In this document: positions 8,943-19,609 of the stretch, piece after piece
How positions within the stretch are numbered: the first letter of the stretch is position 1
Layout of the letters: the number at the start of each line of letters is the position of its first letter
The notes under the pieces: generated by a model
Databases searched by the model: none
The model's input: the letters and a program-made list of their open reading frames with translations, nothing else
What the model was told of the DNA's origin: nothing
Assembly (NCBI GenBank): GCA_937996235.1
Contig: CALKVK010000038.1
Span: forward strand, 124,001 to 188,000
Direction of reading: 5' to 3'
From: an uncultured bacterium
GTDB lineage: Bacteria; Planctomycetota; JAJSAM01; JAJVHW01
DNA: 64,000 nucleotides
Program-made: the position numbers and the translations under genes

Positions 8943-10985
8943 ATGAAGCGATGCGGCAGATGCGGCGCCGTGCGGCCTATGGCCGGACGCGGCTGCTCGG
9001 AATGTGACCAGATCGTCGCCGCGCTCGCGGCGACAGGCGAGATGCCCGCCCTGCGCGCGCCCGCCGCCGAGAACGACGACGAGTTCCTGGCGGTGGACGA
9101 GGACGAGGACGACGCGGCGGACACGACGCCCGCGCCGCGCACCGGTCGCTGGTCGAGCTATCTCGACAAGTCGCCGGTGTTCCGCGGGAACGCGGCCGAG
9201 CCGACCCCGCCGCGCCCGGCCGCGCGTGCGCCGGAGCGCTCCGAGCCGCGCCTCGTGCGGCCGATGCCGCGCCCGAAGACGGAGCCGATCGCGCCCGCTG
9301 CGCCGCCCGCTCCCGAGGCGCCCGTCGCGCCCGTCGCGCCTGCGGCGGTCGCGATGCCGGTCGCCGAGCCGACGCCGCTTCCCGAGCCGCAGCCGGTCGC
9401 CGCCCGCGTGCCGCACACGATCGAGGACGAGCCCGTCACGGGCGCGTTCGAGGACGACATCGCCCCGTTCGGCGAGGGCGACGCGCAGGACGAGGCGCCG
9501 GCGCTGCCGCCGCTGCCGCGCGTCGAGCCGATCACCGCCGCGGTCGCCGCGATGACGCCCGTGATCCTCTCGGGCGCCGTCGCCGCCGAGCCGATCTCGG
9601 GGCCGCTCGACATGGACAGCACGGGCATCGACGACTCCGCCGTGCTCCCGGTCATCGAGCCGTGCATGGCGAGCGACGAGATGCCGGTGATCGTGCCGGT
9701 CCACGACGACGGCGAGGTGCGCGTCCGCCTGACGACGCGCTTCGAGACGCACTCGGCCCCGGCCGGCGCGTCGCCCGTCGTGCACGCGCTCCTCGACATC
9801 GACCCGACGGGGCAGCCGCTCGCCGCGGCGCACCAGGGACCGCTCGCCCACGTGATCCTGGCGCTCGACCTCTCGGCGAGCATGAACCACCCCGACAAGT
9901 ACCCGGTGCTCACCCGCGCCATCGAGAACATGCTCGAGGACCTCTCGAACGTGAACGACGGCGAGGTGCTCATCAGCCTCGTCGTGTTCGCGTACGGCGC
10001 GGAGATCCTGCTGCGCGACGCGCCCGCGTCGATGCTCTCGGCGCGCGACGTGCTCCGTCTCATCGACGGCTCGAAGCTGCGCTTCGGCCGCTACACCGAC
10101 ATGGCGGGGGCGCTCTCGCGGGCCGGGCGCATCGCGCTCGACGCGCACCGCGCGCAGCCGCGCGTCCCGGTGCGCATCTACGTGCTGACCGACGGTCAGC
10201 CGCAGGACATGGACGACGCGCGCTACCGCATGTCGCTCATCCAGAAGCTCCCGGTGGACGTCCACGGGCTCGCGTTCGGCAACGACGCGGACGTGGGCTG
10301 CCTCCAGTCGCTGATCGCAGGCGGCCGCGGCGGCACGGTGAAGCACGTGCGCTCCGAGACGCTCTCGTACGCGTTCGAGCGCATCGCCGAGGTCGCGCGC
10401 AACGTCGTCGCGAAGCGTGCGCTGCTCGAGATCGAGCTCGCGCGCGGCGTCGTCGGCGGTGCCGCGTACCGCTTCCGCCCGGGCCGCTACGCCTACGGCA
10501 AGCAGGCGTTCCGCGAGGGGCGCCTGTTCACGACGGACCTCGGCACGCTCGAGAAGGGGCGACGCTACTCGCTCCTCTTCCAGCTCCGCCTGCCCCCCAC
10601 CGAGGCGACGGCGACCGAGATCGGCCGCGTGACGCTGCGCGTGCCCGGCGAGGGCGGGCCCGTGACGTTCGAGTCGCTGCTCTCCCTGGACCGCCACGCC
10701 GGCAGCGAGTCGTTCGCGCCCGATCCGATCGTCGTCGAGGCCCGCGACGTGGTGGAGGCCGTCGGCGCGAGCGACCCCGCCTCGAACCTGCGGGCGCTGC
10801 GCGCGCGGCGCCGTCTCTACATCGAGGAGCGCCGCGACCCGTACATCATCGAGCTCATCGATCGCGCGATCGAGGAGCTGGAGACGACGGGCACGCTGCA
10901 GTCCCTCTCGGAAGGTGACCGCGCGGCGCTGCAGTCGCACACGCAGAGCGTCGTCGGCGGCTCGGTCGCGAGCGCGCAGCTCTGA
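8943..10985 (+). CDS. Zinc-ribbon/von Willebrand factor A domain protein
   Basis: 680 residues. An N-terminal zinc ribbon (CGRCG..CSEC, residues 4-22) is followed by about 230 residues of Pro/Ala/Glu-rich linker and then a vWA domain from about residue 300. The metal-adhesion site is intact: DLSASM, YTDMAG and LTDGQPQD supply the D-S-S, T and D ligands. A beta-rich region and a helical tail (RALRARRRLYIEERRDPY) close the protein. The ATG is chosen for the preceding GAGAGAGGAC; a frame 40 residues longer has no such site. It is coupled (TGATG) to a divergent protein kinase, so it resembles the TerY-kinase part of TerY-P gene sets, but no PP2C phosphatase gene is next door. Confidence 0.85.
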   Translation: MKRCGRCGAVRPMAGRGCSECDQIVAALAATGEMPALRAPAAENDDEFLAVDEDEDDAADTTPAPRTGRWSSYLDKSPVFRGNAAEPTPPRPAARAPERSEPRLVRPMPRPKTEPIAPAAPPAPEAPVAPVAPAAVAMPVAEPTPLPEPQPVAARVPHTIEDEPVTGAFEDDIAPFGEGDAQDEAPALPPLPRVEPITAAVAAMTPVILSGAVAAEPISGPLDMDSTGIDDSAVLPVIEPCMASDEMPVIVPVHDDGEVRVRLTTRFETHSAPAGASPVVHALLDIDPTGQPLAAAHQGPLAHVILALDLSASMNHPDKYPVLTRAIENMLEDLSNVNDGEVLISLVVFAYGAEILLRDAPASMLSARDVLRLIDGSKLRFGRYTDMAGALSRAGRIALDAHRAQPRVPVRIYVLTDGQPQDMDDARYRMSLIQKLPVDVHGLAFGNDADVGCLQSLIAGGRGGTVKHVRSETLSYAFERIAEVARNVVAKRALLEIELARGVVGGAAYRFRPGRYAYGKQAFREGRLFTTDLGTLEKGRRYSLLFQLRLPPTEATATEIGRVTLRVPGEGGPVTFESLLSLDRHAGSESFAPDPIVVEARDVVEAVGASDPASNLRALRARRRLYIEERRDPYIIELIDRAIEELETTGTLQSLSEGDRAALQSHTQSVVGGSVASAQL

Positions 10986-12301
10986 TGCGCAGTTCCACGC
11001 GCGGGCTCGTCGAGCCCACCTGCCACGAGCGACGCGTCGCGCGCCGGCTGGCGGCGCGCGGCGACGACGGTCTCGCCGAGGCGCTCCTGCGCCTGAAGGG
11101 CAAGCACGCGGGCGGGCGCTACCGCCTGGAGCAGCTCTACGCGGTCGGCGCCGAGGGTGCGGTGTTCGACGTCGCGGACGAGCTCGACCCGGCGGGCGAG
11201 CCGCTCGTCGCGAAGGTCGCGCTCCTGCCGGTGCACCGCCCGTTCGAGCTCGACCCGGACGACATCCGCAGGCGGCGCTACGCGCTGCGCGTCGAGAGCC
11301 AGTACCTGCTCGGCAACAGCAGCCCGTTCATGCCGCGCGGGATCGGGCTGTTCGAGCTCGCGAACCCGCTCCTCGACGACGCCCGCGGCGACGCGTTCGC
11401 GGAGCCCGAGCCGATCCTGGTGATGGAGAAGCTCCCCGGCCGCGACCTCGACCGCTGGCTCGCGCGCATGCACCGCTCCGGCATCGAGACGCCGACGATG
11501 CGGCGCACGCTCGACCGCGTCGCGGTCGTGCTGCTGCAGGCGCTCACGGACCTGCGCCGCCGCGGCGTCTACTACGCCGACCTGCGGCCCGGGAACATGC
11601 GCATGATGGGCCGCCCGAGCCGCCGCGTCCGCATGCTCGACGCGGGCAGCCTCGTCTCGGTCCACGACCGCAGCGGACGCTTCCCGCACGTGCCCGCCTA
11701 CCTGCCGCCGGAGATGTTCCGCGCGGCCCGCGCGAGCGAGCGCATCGTGCCGTCGGACGCCGCGCAGGCGGTGATGGCCGGACGCACGCTCTACGAGGTG
11801 GCGACGGGCAGCGTGCCGCGTCCCGGCGAACCCGTGGACCTCTCGCTGCTGCCCGGGAGCAACGTCTCGCAGCCGGTCGCCGAGGTGGTCGCGGGACTCT
11901 GCAGCGGGGAGTGCAGCGACGTGCGCGTCGCGCTGCGGCACCTGTACTCGTCGGCCAAGCGCCGTGTCCCGGGCGGCAACGACCCGCGGGCGACGGAGCA
12001 GGAGGACGAGCCGCTCGACGCGCAGGACGACGTGCACGCGGACACGGACGACGGCGCCGAGTCCGGCGCGCCCGCGGAGGACACCCGGCACGCCGCGCCG
12101 CGCGGCGCCGCGACCGAGGGCGATCCGATGCAGATCGTCGCGCGCCAGGTCTCGGAGCACCTCGCGCAGCAGGCGGCGCGGCGCGAGCAGGTGACGTCGC
12201 ACGCGGCGCTCCCCGCGACGGACGACGAGAGCGTGCTCCCCCCGGGCCCCGCGCGGCCGTCGCTCCTGCGCCGGCTCTTCGGCAAGCTCGTCGGCCGCTG
12301 A
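10985..12301 (+). CDS. Divergent serine/threonine protein kinase
   Basis: 438 residues. Kinase-fold landmarks: K77 in LVAKVALL, a catalytic-loop equivalent YYADLRPGN (D199, N204; HRD replaced by YAD and the lysine by arginine) and LDAG in place of DFG (D219). All catalytic positions keep their key side chain, so activity is possible though the motifs are worn. The glycine loop reads AVGAEGAVF. Residues after about 330 are an acidic, disordered tail ending in a basic segment (RPSLLRRLFGKLVGR) that may contact membrane. The start overlaps the vWA gene stop by one base; the vWA protein is the obvious partner or substrate. Confidence 0.8.
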   Translation: MRSSTRGLVEPTCHERRVARRLAARGDDGLAEALLRLKGKHAGGRYRLEQLYAVGAEGAVFDVADELDPAGEPLVAKVALLPVHRPFELDPDDIRRRRYALRVESQYLLGNSSPFMPRGIGLFELANPLLDDARGDAFAEPEPILVMEKLPGRDLDRWLARMHRSGIETPTMRRTLDRVAVVLLQALTDLRRRGVYYADLRPGNMRMMGRPSRRVRMLDAGSLVSVHDRSGRFPHVPAYLPPEMFRAARASERIVPSDAAQAVMAGRTLYEVATGSVPRPGEPVDLSLLPGSNVSQPVAEVVAGLCSGECSDVRVALRHLYSSAKRRVPGGNDPRATEQEDEPLDAQDDVHADTDDGAESGAPAEDTRHAAPRGAATEGDPMQIVARQVSEHLAQQAARREQVTSHAALPATDDESVLPPGPARPSLLRRLFGKLVGR

Positions 12302-12345
12302 CGCGCGCCGCGCGAGGGCTCACCTCGGGAACCGGCGCCGTGCCG

Positions 12346-12473
12346 GCCCGCATCGTTCACCGGCCCCCGCGCCCGGCGCGTCGCGTGCCGCGCGCGCAGC
12401 CGCCACGAACGGAGGCCGCGACGTGAACGCTTCCCCGCCGCACTCTTCGCGAGAGCTGGTGAACGATGCGGGC
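12346..12473. repeat. 16-bp perfect inverted repeat bounding a 128-bp intergenic element
   Basis: Left arm GCCCGCATCGTTCACC (12346-12361) and right arm GGTGAACGATGCGGGC (12458-12473) are exact reverse complements. Between them is GGAGG followed by a GTG-started 17-codon frame (from 12423) that ends in TAA just after the right arm. The right arm also belongs to an intergenic motif seen near 22255 and 30440. No flanking target duplication was seen. Confidence 0.7.
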
Positions 12474-12479
12474 TAACGT
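12474..12479 (+). promoter_or_regulatory. -10-like box abutting the inverted repeat
   Basis: TAACGT directly follows the right repeat arm and lies nine bases before the next start codon, which has no Shine-Dalgarno sequence. Confidence 0.35.
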
Positions 12480-12488
12480 CGCGCCGAC

Positions 12489-12953
12489 ATGCGCTACGTG
12501 GTCGTGCCGTGCGTCGGTGCCGGATCTCTGCGTCTCGGGATGCACCGCGACGAGGTGCGCGAGCGCCTCGGCGAACCCGACGACACGCTCGTGTTCGACG
12601 ACCCGGCCGAGTCGCAGGACTGGTGGCCGGACGACGGCGTCTCGGCGCTCTACGACGCCGACGGCGCGTGCATCGAGATCGCGCTCTACGCTCCCGCGAC
12701 GGCCGCGGTGGGCGGTGTGCGCGTGCTCGGCGGCAGCGCCGACGAGGCGCGCGCGGCGCTCCGCGCGCTCGACCCCGCGTGTGTGGACGAGGAGGGCCTC
12801 TGCGTGGCGCGCGCGGCGGGACTCGCGCTCGTCGACGCCGAGGAGGGCGGGCTCGAGCTGATCGTCACGCGGCCCGAGCGCCTCGCCGCCGCCCCCGACG
12901 ACGCGACCCCCGGCGACGCGGCCCCCGACGACGCGGCGCGCGACGAGCCGTGA
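12489..12953 (+). CDS. Hypothetical acidic protein
   Basis: 154 residues, not recognised. The N-terminal part has the pattern SLRLGMHRDEVRERLGEP, common in small unrelated single-domain proteins where a GM-x-R-x-E-V helix precedes a beta-sheet. The C-terminus is a low-complexity acidic tail with repeated D-D/G-A-A-P units. There is no signal peptide or membrane segment. ATG is near a TAACGT box and lacks a Shine-Dalgarno sequence. The stop overlaps the GTG of the ArsC-like gene (GTGA), so both are made together. Function unknown. Confidence 0.6.
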   Translation: MRYVVVPCVGAGSLRLGMHRDEVRERLGEPDDTLVFDDPAESQDWWPDDGVSALYDADGACIEIALYAPATAAVGGVRVLGGSADEARAALRALDPACVDEEGLCVARAAGLALVDAEEGGLELIVTRPERLAAAPDDATPGDAAPDDAARDEP

Positions 12954-13358
12954 GCGCGCGCCCCCACCGCGTGCTCTTCGTGTGCGCGGAGAACGCGTGC
13001 CAGAGCCAGATGGCCGAGGGCTGGCTGCGCGCCCTCGGCGGCGACGCGTTCCTCGTGCGCAGCGCAGGCGTGCGGCCGCGGCACCTGCACCCGCTCGCGA
13101 CGCGCGCGATGCAGGAGGTCGGCGTCGACATCGCGGCGCAGCGCGGCAAGGGCTTCGACGCCGTCCGGCACGAGCGCTTCGACGTCGTCGTGACGCTCTG
13201 CGGCGAGGCGGCGGGCGCGCTGCCGCCGTTCGTCGGCGCGCCGGAGCTGCGGCACGCGGAGATCGGCGACCCGACGTGGCTCGAGGACGAGCACGGCCAC
13301 GACATCGAGGAGTTCCGCCGCGTGCGCCTCGCGCTGCGCGAGCTCGTGGCCGCGCTGA

Positions 13359-15643
<2,285 letters not shown>

Positions 15644-15644
<1 letters not shown>

Positions 15645-16609
15645 CAGCTCGTCCCGTGTCCGGCGAGGAAGAGCCAGCCGACGTAGCCCGCGTAGGCGAC
15701 GAGCAGCACGACGCCGTGCGCGCGCGGGATGCGCGACTCGCCGCGCCCCCAGAGCGGCAGCGCGAGGAATGCGAACACCGTCATGGCCGCGGTCGCGAGC
15801 GCCATGTCGTGCGAGACGGGCGTCGCGCGCAGCGTCGTCGTCGCGCCGAGCACGAGGAACAGGTTGAAGACGTTGGAGCCGGCGACGTTCCCGACGGCGA
15901 GCTCCGGGTGCCCCTGCCGCGCGGCCTGCACGGTCGTCACGAGCTCCGGCAGCGACGTGCCGACCGCGACGAGCGAGAGCCCCACGATCTCGCTCGGCAC
16001 GCGCAGGAGCGCCGCGACGCCGACGGCGCCCTGCACGAACCAGTGCGCGCCGACGGCCAGGACCACGAGCCCGGCGGCGATCCACGCGACGTCGCGCCCG
16101 GTGCGGCGCGGCGGCAGGGGCTCGTCGCGCGTGCGGCGGCGGTGCTCCGCGGCGAGGCGCAGCGACAGCGCCAGGTAGCCCGCGAACACGGCGAGCAGGA
16201 CGCCGCCCGCCACGGCTCCGAGCTCGCCGCCGTCGGGCAGCAGCAGCACCGACAGCACGCCGCCCGCGACCAGCACGAGCGGCAGGTCGAGTCGCGCGAG
16301 GCGCGGCTCGACGGCCGTGGGCGCCATCACGGCGCCGAGACCGAGGATCAGCCCGACGTTGGCGGCGTTCGACCCGACGACGTTCCCGACGGCGATGCCG
16401 GGCTCGTCCGTGAACGCGGCGGCGAGACACACGAGCAGCTCCGGGATCGACGTCCCGAAGCCGAGCACCACGGCGCCGACGACGTGCTTCGGCACGCGGA
16501 ACGACGCCGCGAGGTGCGCGGCGTGCTGCACCAGCCGGTCCCCGCCCCACCAGAGCAGGACGCCGCCGACGAGCAGCAGGAGCGGCGGCAGGACGTGCGT
16601 CTCGAACAT
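15644..16609 (-). CDS. Calcium/sodium antiporter (CaCA family, YrbG-like)
   Basis: 321 residues with about ten membrane segments and the two inverted alpha-repeats of the family: GFGTSIPELLV with GNVVGSNAANVG in the first half, AVGTSLPELVTT with GNVAGSNVFNL in the second. Both the G-T-S-x-P-E and G-x-x-x-G-S-N ion-binding motifs are intact. Prokaryotic members exchange Ca2+ (or other cations) for Na+ or H+ at the inner membrane. It is transcribed with copA immediately downstream, a plausible metal-ion export operon. Confidence 0.92.
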
Positions 16610-16659
16610 GGGACGACCGAGTATCGACGGCGCGCCCGCCGCGACGCAGCGAACCCGCG

Positions 16660-17826
16660 TCAGAAGATGGCCATGCTCGCGGTGAAGCCGTGGACGAAGT
16701 TCCGCGAGCCGACGCAGCCGATCTCGCCGTTGCAGAAGAAGCCGGCGAGCGGCGCGTCGCCCAGGTGGCGGCGCACCGCGTGGACGTCGTGGTCGCGCTC
16801 GCCGAAGAGCGGCTCGCCGCGCCCGGCGCAGCTGAACAGGAGCACGCCGTTCGCGCGGCTGCCGTGCGCCGCCTCGCGCAGCACGATGTCGAGGTCCTCG
16901 GACGCCGTCTCGCCGTCGCGGAGCTGGAGTTGCAGCGTCTGCCCGACGCGCACGCGGTCGCCGACGACGATCGCGTCCTCCTCGGGCAGCACGCCCATGA
17001 GGTTGCGGATGACGAAGTCGCCGCGGCCGAAGTCGTCGCGCGCCTCGTGGGCGACGCGCCCGATCAGGAGGCTCGTGCGCGCGAGCTCGCGGTCGTCCTC
17101 CGAGAGCTCCGCGACCGCGTCCTGGATCGCCGGGAGCGCGGGGCGGCCCGAGAGGGCGAACACCTTGTTGCTCTCGGCGCGCGTCACCACGAAGCGCCGC
17201 CCGACGGGCCGGCAGCCCTGCGACACGACGGTGCGCACCGGCACGCCCGAGATGGCGAGGCCGGCCGCGCCGAAGTGCGTCACCTCGCCGTCGAGGAAGA
17301 GCTGGTGCGAGCCGGGCCGCGTGCCGCCGCTCGCGAGCCCGCCGACGGCGGGCGCGCCCTCGTAGGCGTCCTCGAGTCGCGCGAGCAGCAGGTCGCCCTC
17401 GAGGGTGAACGGGTCGGCCAGCAGAACGAACAGCGGACGCGCGGCGGAGGGCATGCCCACGACCGCACGCAGGGGGTCGGGCTCGGACATCGTCAGCAGC
17501 TGGTCGTGGCGCAGGTCGAACGCCGAGATGCGCGCGCCCGGGAGCGTGCCCGCGAGCAGCGACAGCGCCGGCCCGCGCTCGTGCTCCCCCGTGTCGTGGA
17601 GCACGCCGAGCGCGGTGCACCCGAGCACGTGCCGCGGCCCGAGGCGCCGGCAGAGCTGCTCGCCGGCCTCGGCCACGCCGCCCGCGTACTGCGGCGTCAC
17701 GAACAGGAACGCGACGTCCGGGACGGCCCCGTCGAGCGCCGCGCCCACTTCGTCCACCGCGCGCGCGACCGCGTCGTGGAGGTCTCCGCCGACGCTCGTC
17801 GCGCTGCCGAACCGGGGGGCGTACAT
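16660..17826 (-). CDS. FIST N/C domain sensory protein
   Basis: 388 residues without signal peptide or membrane helix. The N-terminal half has LGCTALGVLH and GGLASGGTRPG and the C-terminal half has GVLLFSCAGRG and GFFCNGEIGCVGSRNFVHG, the paired glycine/cysteine signatures of the FIST N and FIST C domains. FIST proteins are thought to bind small ligands, possibly amino acids, in signal transduction; this one stands alone without a histidine kinase or cyclase domain. The start (MYAPRFGS) has no Shine-Dalgarno sequence, but TATCCT lies seven bases upstream, suggesting a leaderless mRNA. Confidence 0.85.
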   Translation of the reverse strand: MYAPRFGSATSVGGDLHDAVARAVDEVGAALDGAVPDVAFLFVTPQYAGGVAEAGEQLCRRLGPRHVLGCTALGVLHDTGEHERGPALSLLAGTLPGARISAFDLRHDQLLTMSEPDPLRAVVGMPSAARPLFVLLADPFTLEGDLLLARLEDAYEGAPAVGGLASGGTRPGSHQLFLDGEVTHFGAAGLAISGVPVRTVVSQGCRPVGRRFVVTRAESNKVFALSGRPALPAIQDAVAELSEDDRELARTSLLIGRVAHEARDDFGRGDFVIRNLMGVLPEEDAIVVGDRVRVGQTLQLQLRDGETASEDLDIVLREAAHGSRANGVLLFSCAGRGEPLFGERDHDVHAVRRHLGDAPLAGFFCNGEIGCVGSRNFVHGFTASMAIF

Positions 17827-17833
17827 CGCGGAC

Positions 17834-17839
17834 AGGATA
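17834..17839 (-). promoter_or_regulatory. -10-like box for the FIST gene
   Basis: Minus-strand TATCCT, seven bases before the start codon; no Shine-Dalgarno sequence is present. Confidence 0.4.
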
Positions 17840-17908
17840 GCAGCGGCGACGAGGGGCCGCAGGGGGGACTGCGGCTGCGGTCCGGCGCGGCGCTCGGAGC
17901 CGACGGCG

Positions 17909-18274
17909 TCAGCGGCCGAGACGGATGACGCGCACCCCGAGACGCGCGGCGGTGGCGCGCGCACTGGCGGAGAACTCGGTGCCCGGCGCGAGGCACATCA
18001 GCGCGGCGCCGCAGGCGGAGCGACGCGCGTCGGCGACGAGGCGCTGGACGTCCTCGGCGTGGACGGCGCTCGACGCGTCGCGCAGGTGGACGAGGTGCCC
18101 CCGCTCCTCCGGCTCGGGCTCGCGCACGACGACCGCGCGACGCGCTCCGTCGAAGGCGCGCACGACGGGCGCCTCGACGCTCCAGCCGCGCGAGATCAGG
18201 CGGCGCAGGAGCACCGCGAAGACGACGTCGGCCTCTTCGGCCTCGCAGACGGGGGACGCGAACGCGGCGGTCAC
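17909..18274 (-). CDS. Small Mrr-like (restriction endonuclease-fold) protein, degenerate active site
   Basis: 121 residues. The pattern of a helix (VVFAVLLRRLISRGWSVE), a beta-hairpin core and a C-terminal D-V-Q-x-L-V helix followed by SASARATAARLGVRVI resembles the Mrr catalytic domain. The expected core D..QxK is replaced (LVHLRDAS where QxK would sit), so nuclease activity is doubtful. GTG is chosen because GGAGGT lies four bases before it. It may be co-transcribed from the lipoprotein gene upstream, although a hairpin lies between. No methylase or helicase is adjacent. The family call is tentative. Confidence 0.55.
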   Translation of the reverse strand: MTAAFASPVCEAEEADVVFAVLLRRLISRGWSVEAPVVRAFDGARRAVVVREPEPEERGHLVHLRDASSAVHAEDVQRLVADARRSACGAALMCLAPGTEFSASARATAARLGVRVIRLGR

Positions 18275-18421
18275 GGGCACCTCCCGGACCCGCCGCGGCG
18301 TCGCGCGGGATCGACACGCGTCCACCGCGCGCCGCATCCCGGAGCGCGCGAGCGCCCCGCGAGAGGTCCTGCGGAGCGCGTCCGCAAGCGCCGGGCCGGG
18401 GCGGGCAGCCCGGGAATCGGA

Positions 18422-18451
18422 GCGGGGGCGCCCCGCCCGGGACGCCCCCGC
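18422..18451 (-). terminator. GC hairpin after the lipoprotein gene
   Basis: Nine-base arms (GCGGGGGCG/CGCCCCCGC) with a 12-base loop, about 17 bases past the lipoprotein stop on the minus strand. No T-run is visible. Confidence 0.4.
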
Positions 18452-18468
18452 CACGGTCGCGCCGGCGC

Positions 18469-19266
18469 TCAGCGTCCGCCGCGGCCGCCGAAGCCGCCCG
18501 GCGCGCCGCCCGCGCCGCGGTCGCCGCCGAACGCGCCGCGCAGGCGCTGCGACTGCTGCTCGTAGAGCCCGTACTGCTCGGAGTTGAGCACCGCCTTCAC
18601 CTCGTCGTCGGTCGCGGTCCGGATCTCCTGCATCTTCGCGACGTTCGCGTCGCGCTGCGCGGCGCGCTCCTCGGGCGTCATGTCGGCGCCGCCGTCGCGC
18701 ATGGACTGCCAGATCGCGGCGGACTGCTCGAAGCTGCGCGAGAGGATCTTGCGCATGTCGTCGCGCTGCGTGGAGGTCAGGTCCGCCTCCTGCGCGAAGC
18801 GGTCGAGCAGCATGTCGACCATGCGCTCGCGCCGGTCCGCGTTCTGGCGCTCCTGCACGGCCTCGAGCGCCCTCGACACCGCGGCCTGTCCGCTCTCGGT
18901 CTCGAGGTAGCGCGAGATCGCGTCGGTGGTCGGCGAGGCGGCCGCGGGCGCGTCGTCCGGCGCGGCGGCGGCGGCCTCGCTCGGGGCCGCGGCCGGGGCG
19001 ACGTCGGCGCGGGTGCGCATGCCGGCCATGTGGTCGCGCCGGAGCGCGTCCACGTCCTGCGCGTAGCCCTCCATGCGCTTCTCCATGCGCTCGAGGCGCT
19101 CGCCCATGAGCTTGCTCTGGCGCTGCGCCTCGCGGAGCTCCGAGCGCAGGTCCGCGACGTCCTTCCCGGAGGCGGCGTCGGAGCTCCCGTCGCAGCCCGC
19201 GGCGACGAGCGCCGTCAGGCAGAGGAGGGCGGGGGCGGCGACGAGGCGGAACGTGCGAGAGGGCAT
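18469..19266 (-). CDS. Lipoprotein with coiled-coil and LTxxQ/Spy-like helical region
   Basis: 265 residues. A signal peptide ends in lipobox VAAGC (C25). A coiled coil (about 38-85) and an Ala/Pro-rich spacer lead to a long helical region with LTSTQRDDMRKIL and MTPEERAAQRDANVAKM, which recalls the periplasmic Spy/CpxP LTxxQ type. The tail (after about 240) is Gly/Arg-rich. Likely anchored in the periplasm, perhaps as a chaperone-like or metal-responsive protein; that role is inferred from fold only. The start is ATG with CAGGAGACTCCC upstream. Confidence 0.72.
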   Translation of the reverse strand: MPSRTFRLVAAPALLCLTALVAAGCDGSSDAASGKDVADLRSELREAQRQSKLMGERLERMEKRMEGYAQDVDALRRDHMAGMRTRADVAPAAAPSEAAAAAPDDAPAAASPTTDAISRYLETESGQAAVSRALEAVQERQNADRRERMVDMLLDRFAQEADLTSTQRDDMRKILSRSFEQSAAIWQSMRDGGADMTPEERAAQRDANVAKMQEIRTATDDEVKAVLNSEQYGLYEQQSQRLRGAFGGDRGAGGAPGGFGGRGGR

Positions 19267-19609
19267 GGGAGTCTCCTGCGAGGACGGTCGCGGCGCGCCG
19301 CGGCCGGAGTGGTCGGCAGCCCTGGAACGCGCGCCGGGCGCCCCGAGTTTCGCTGCCGCCCGCGAGGGTACGCGCCGAATCCGAAGCAGGCCCTACCGCG
19401 ACCTGCTCACGACGACTCACGCAACTGCCCGGTGCGTGCTCCGTGTTCGCCGCATGGAGGGCCGAGGCTCGACTGCGCCGCAGCGGTCGTCACGACGTGC
19501 GCGAGCCTCCTGAGCAGGCCGGGGTACGACGGCCCGCGCTTCCGCGGCGTCGTCCGGCGCGCGGCGTAGCCTCGCGGCTCCCGGGCGGCCGCGCCTGGCC
19601 GCTCCACCC
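19267..19609. other. Intergenic region between divergent lipoprotein and MFS genes
   Basis: 343 bases with no credible gene on either strand. It holds the leader and presumed promoter of the lipoprotein gene and a TAGCCT hexamer (19567-19572) 37 bases before the MFS start. A short palindrome GTCGTCACGAC lies near 19487. Nothing else stands out. Confidence 0.6.

Noticed and set aside
8943..8970. Similarity of the vWA start (ATGAAGCGATGCGG) to the RTGAAYnnTSCSGGYTA intergenic motif
   Set aside because: The spacing differs by one base and it encodes the start of the zinc ribbon; taken as chance.
12302..12488. PP2C phosphatase or other partner gene next to the vWA-kinase pair
   Set aside because: Only 187 bases of intergenic DNA follow and the next genes are unrelated, so a complete TerY-P-like triad is not supported.
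16660..17964. Longer start of the FIST gene at 17964
   Set aside because: The added residues are Arg/Ser/Ala-rich without pattern, overlap the next gene, and a -10-like box plus ATG at 17826 fit better.
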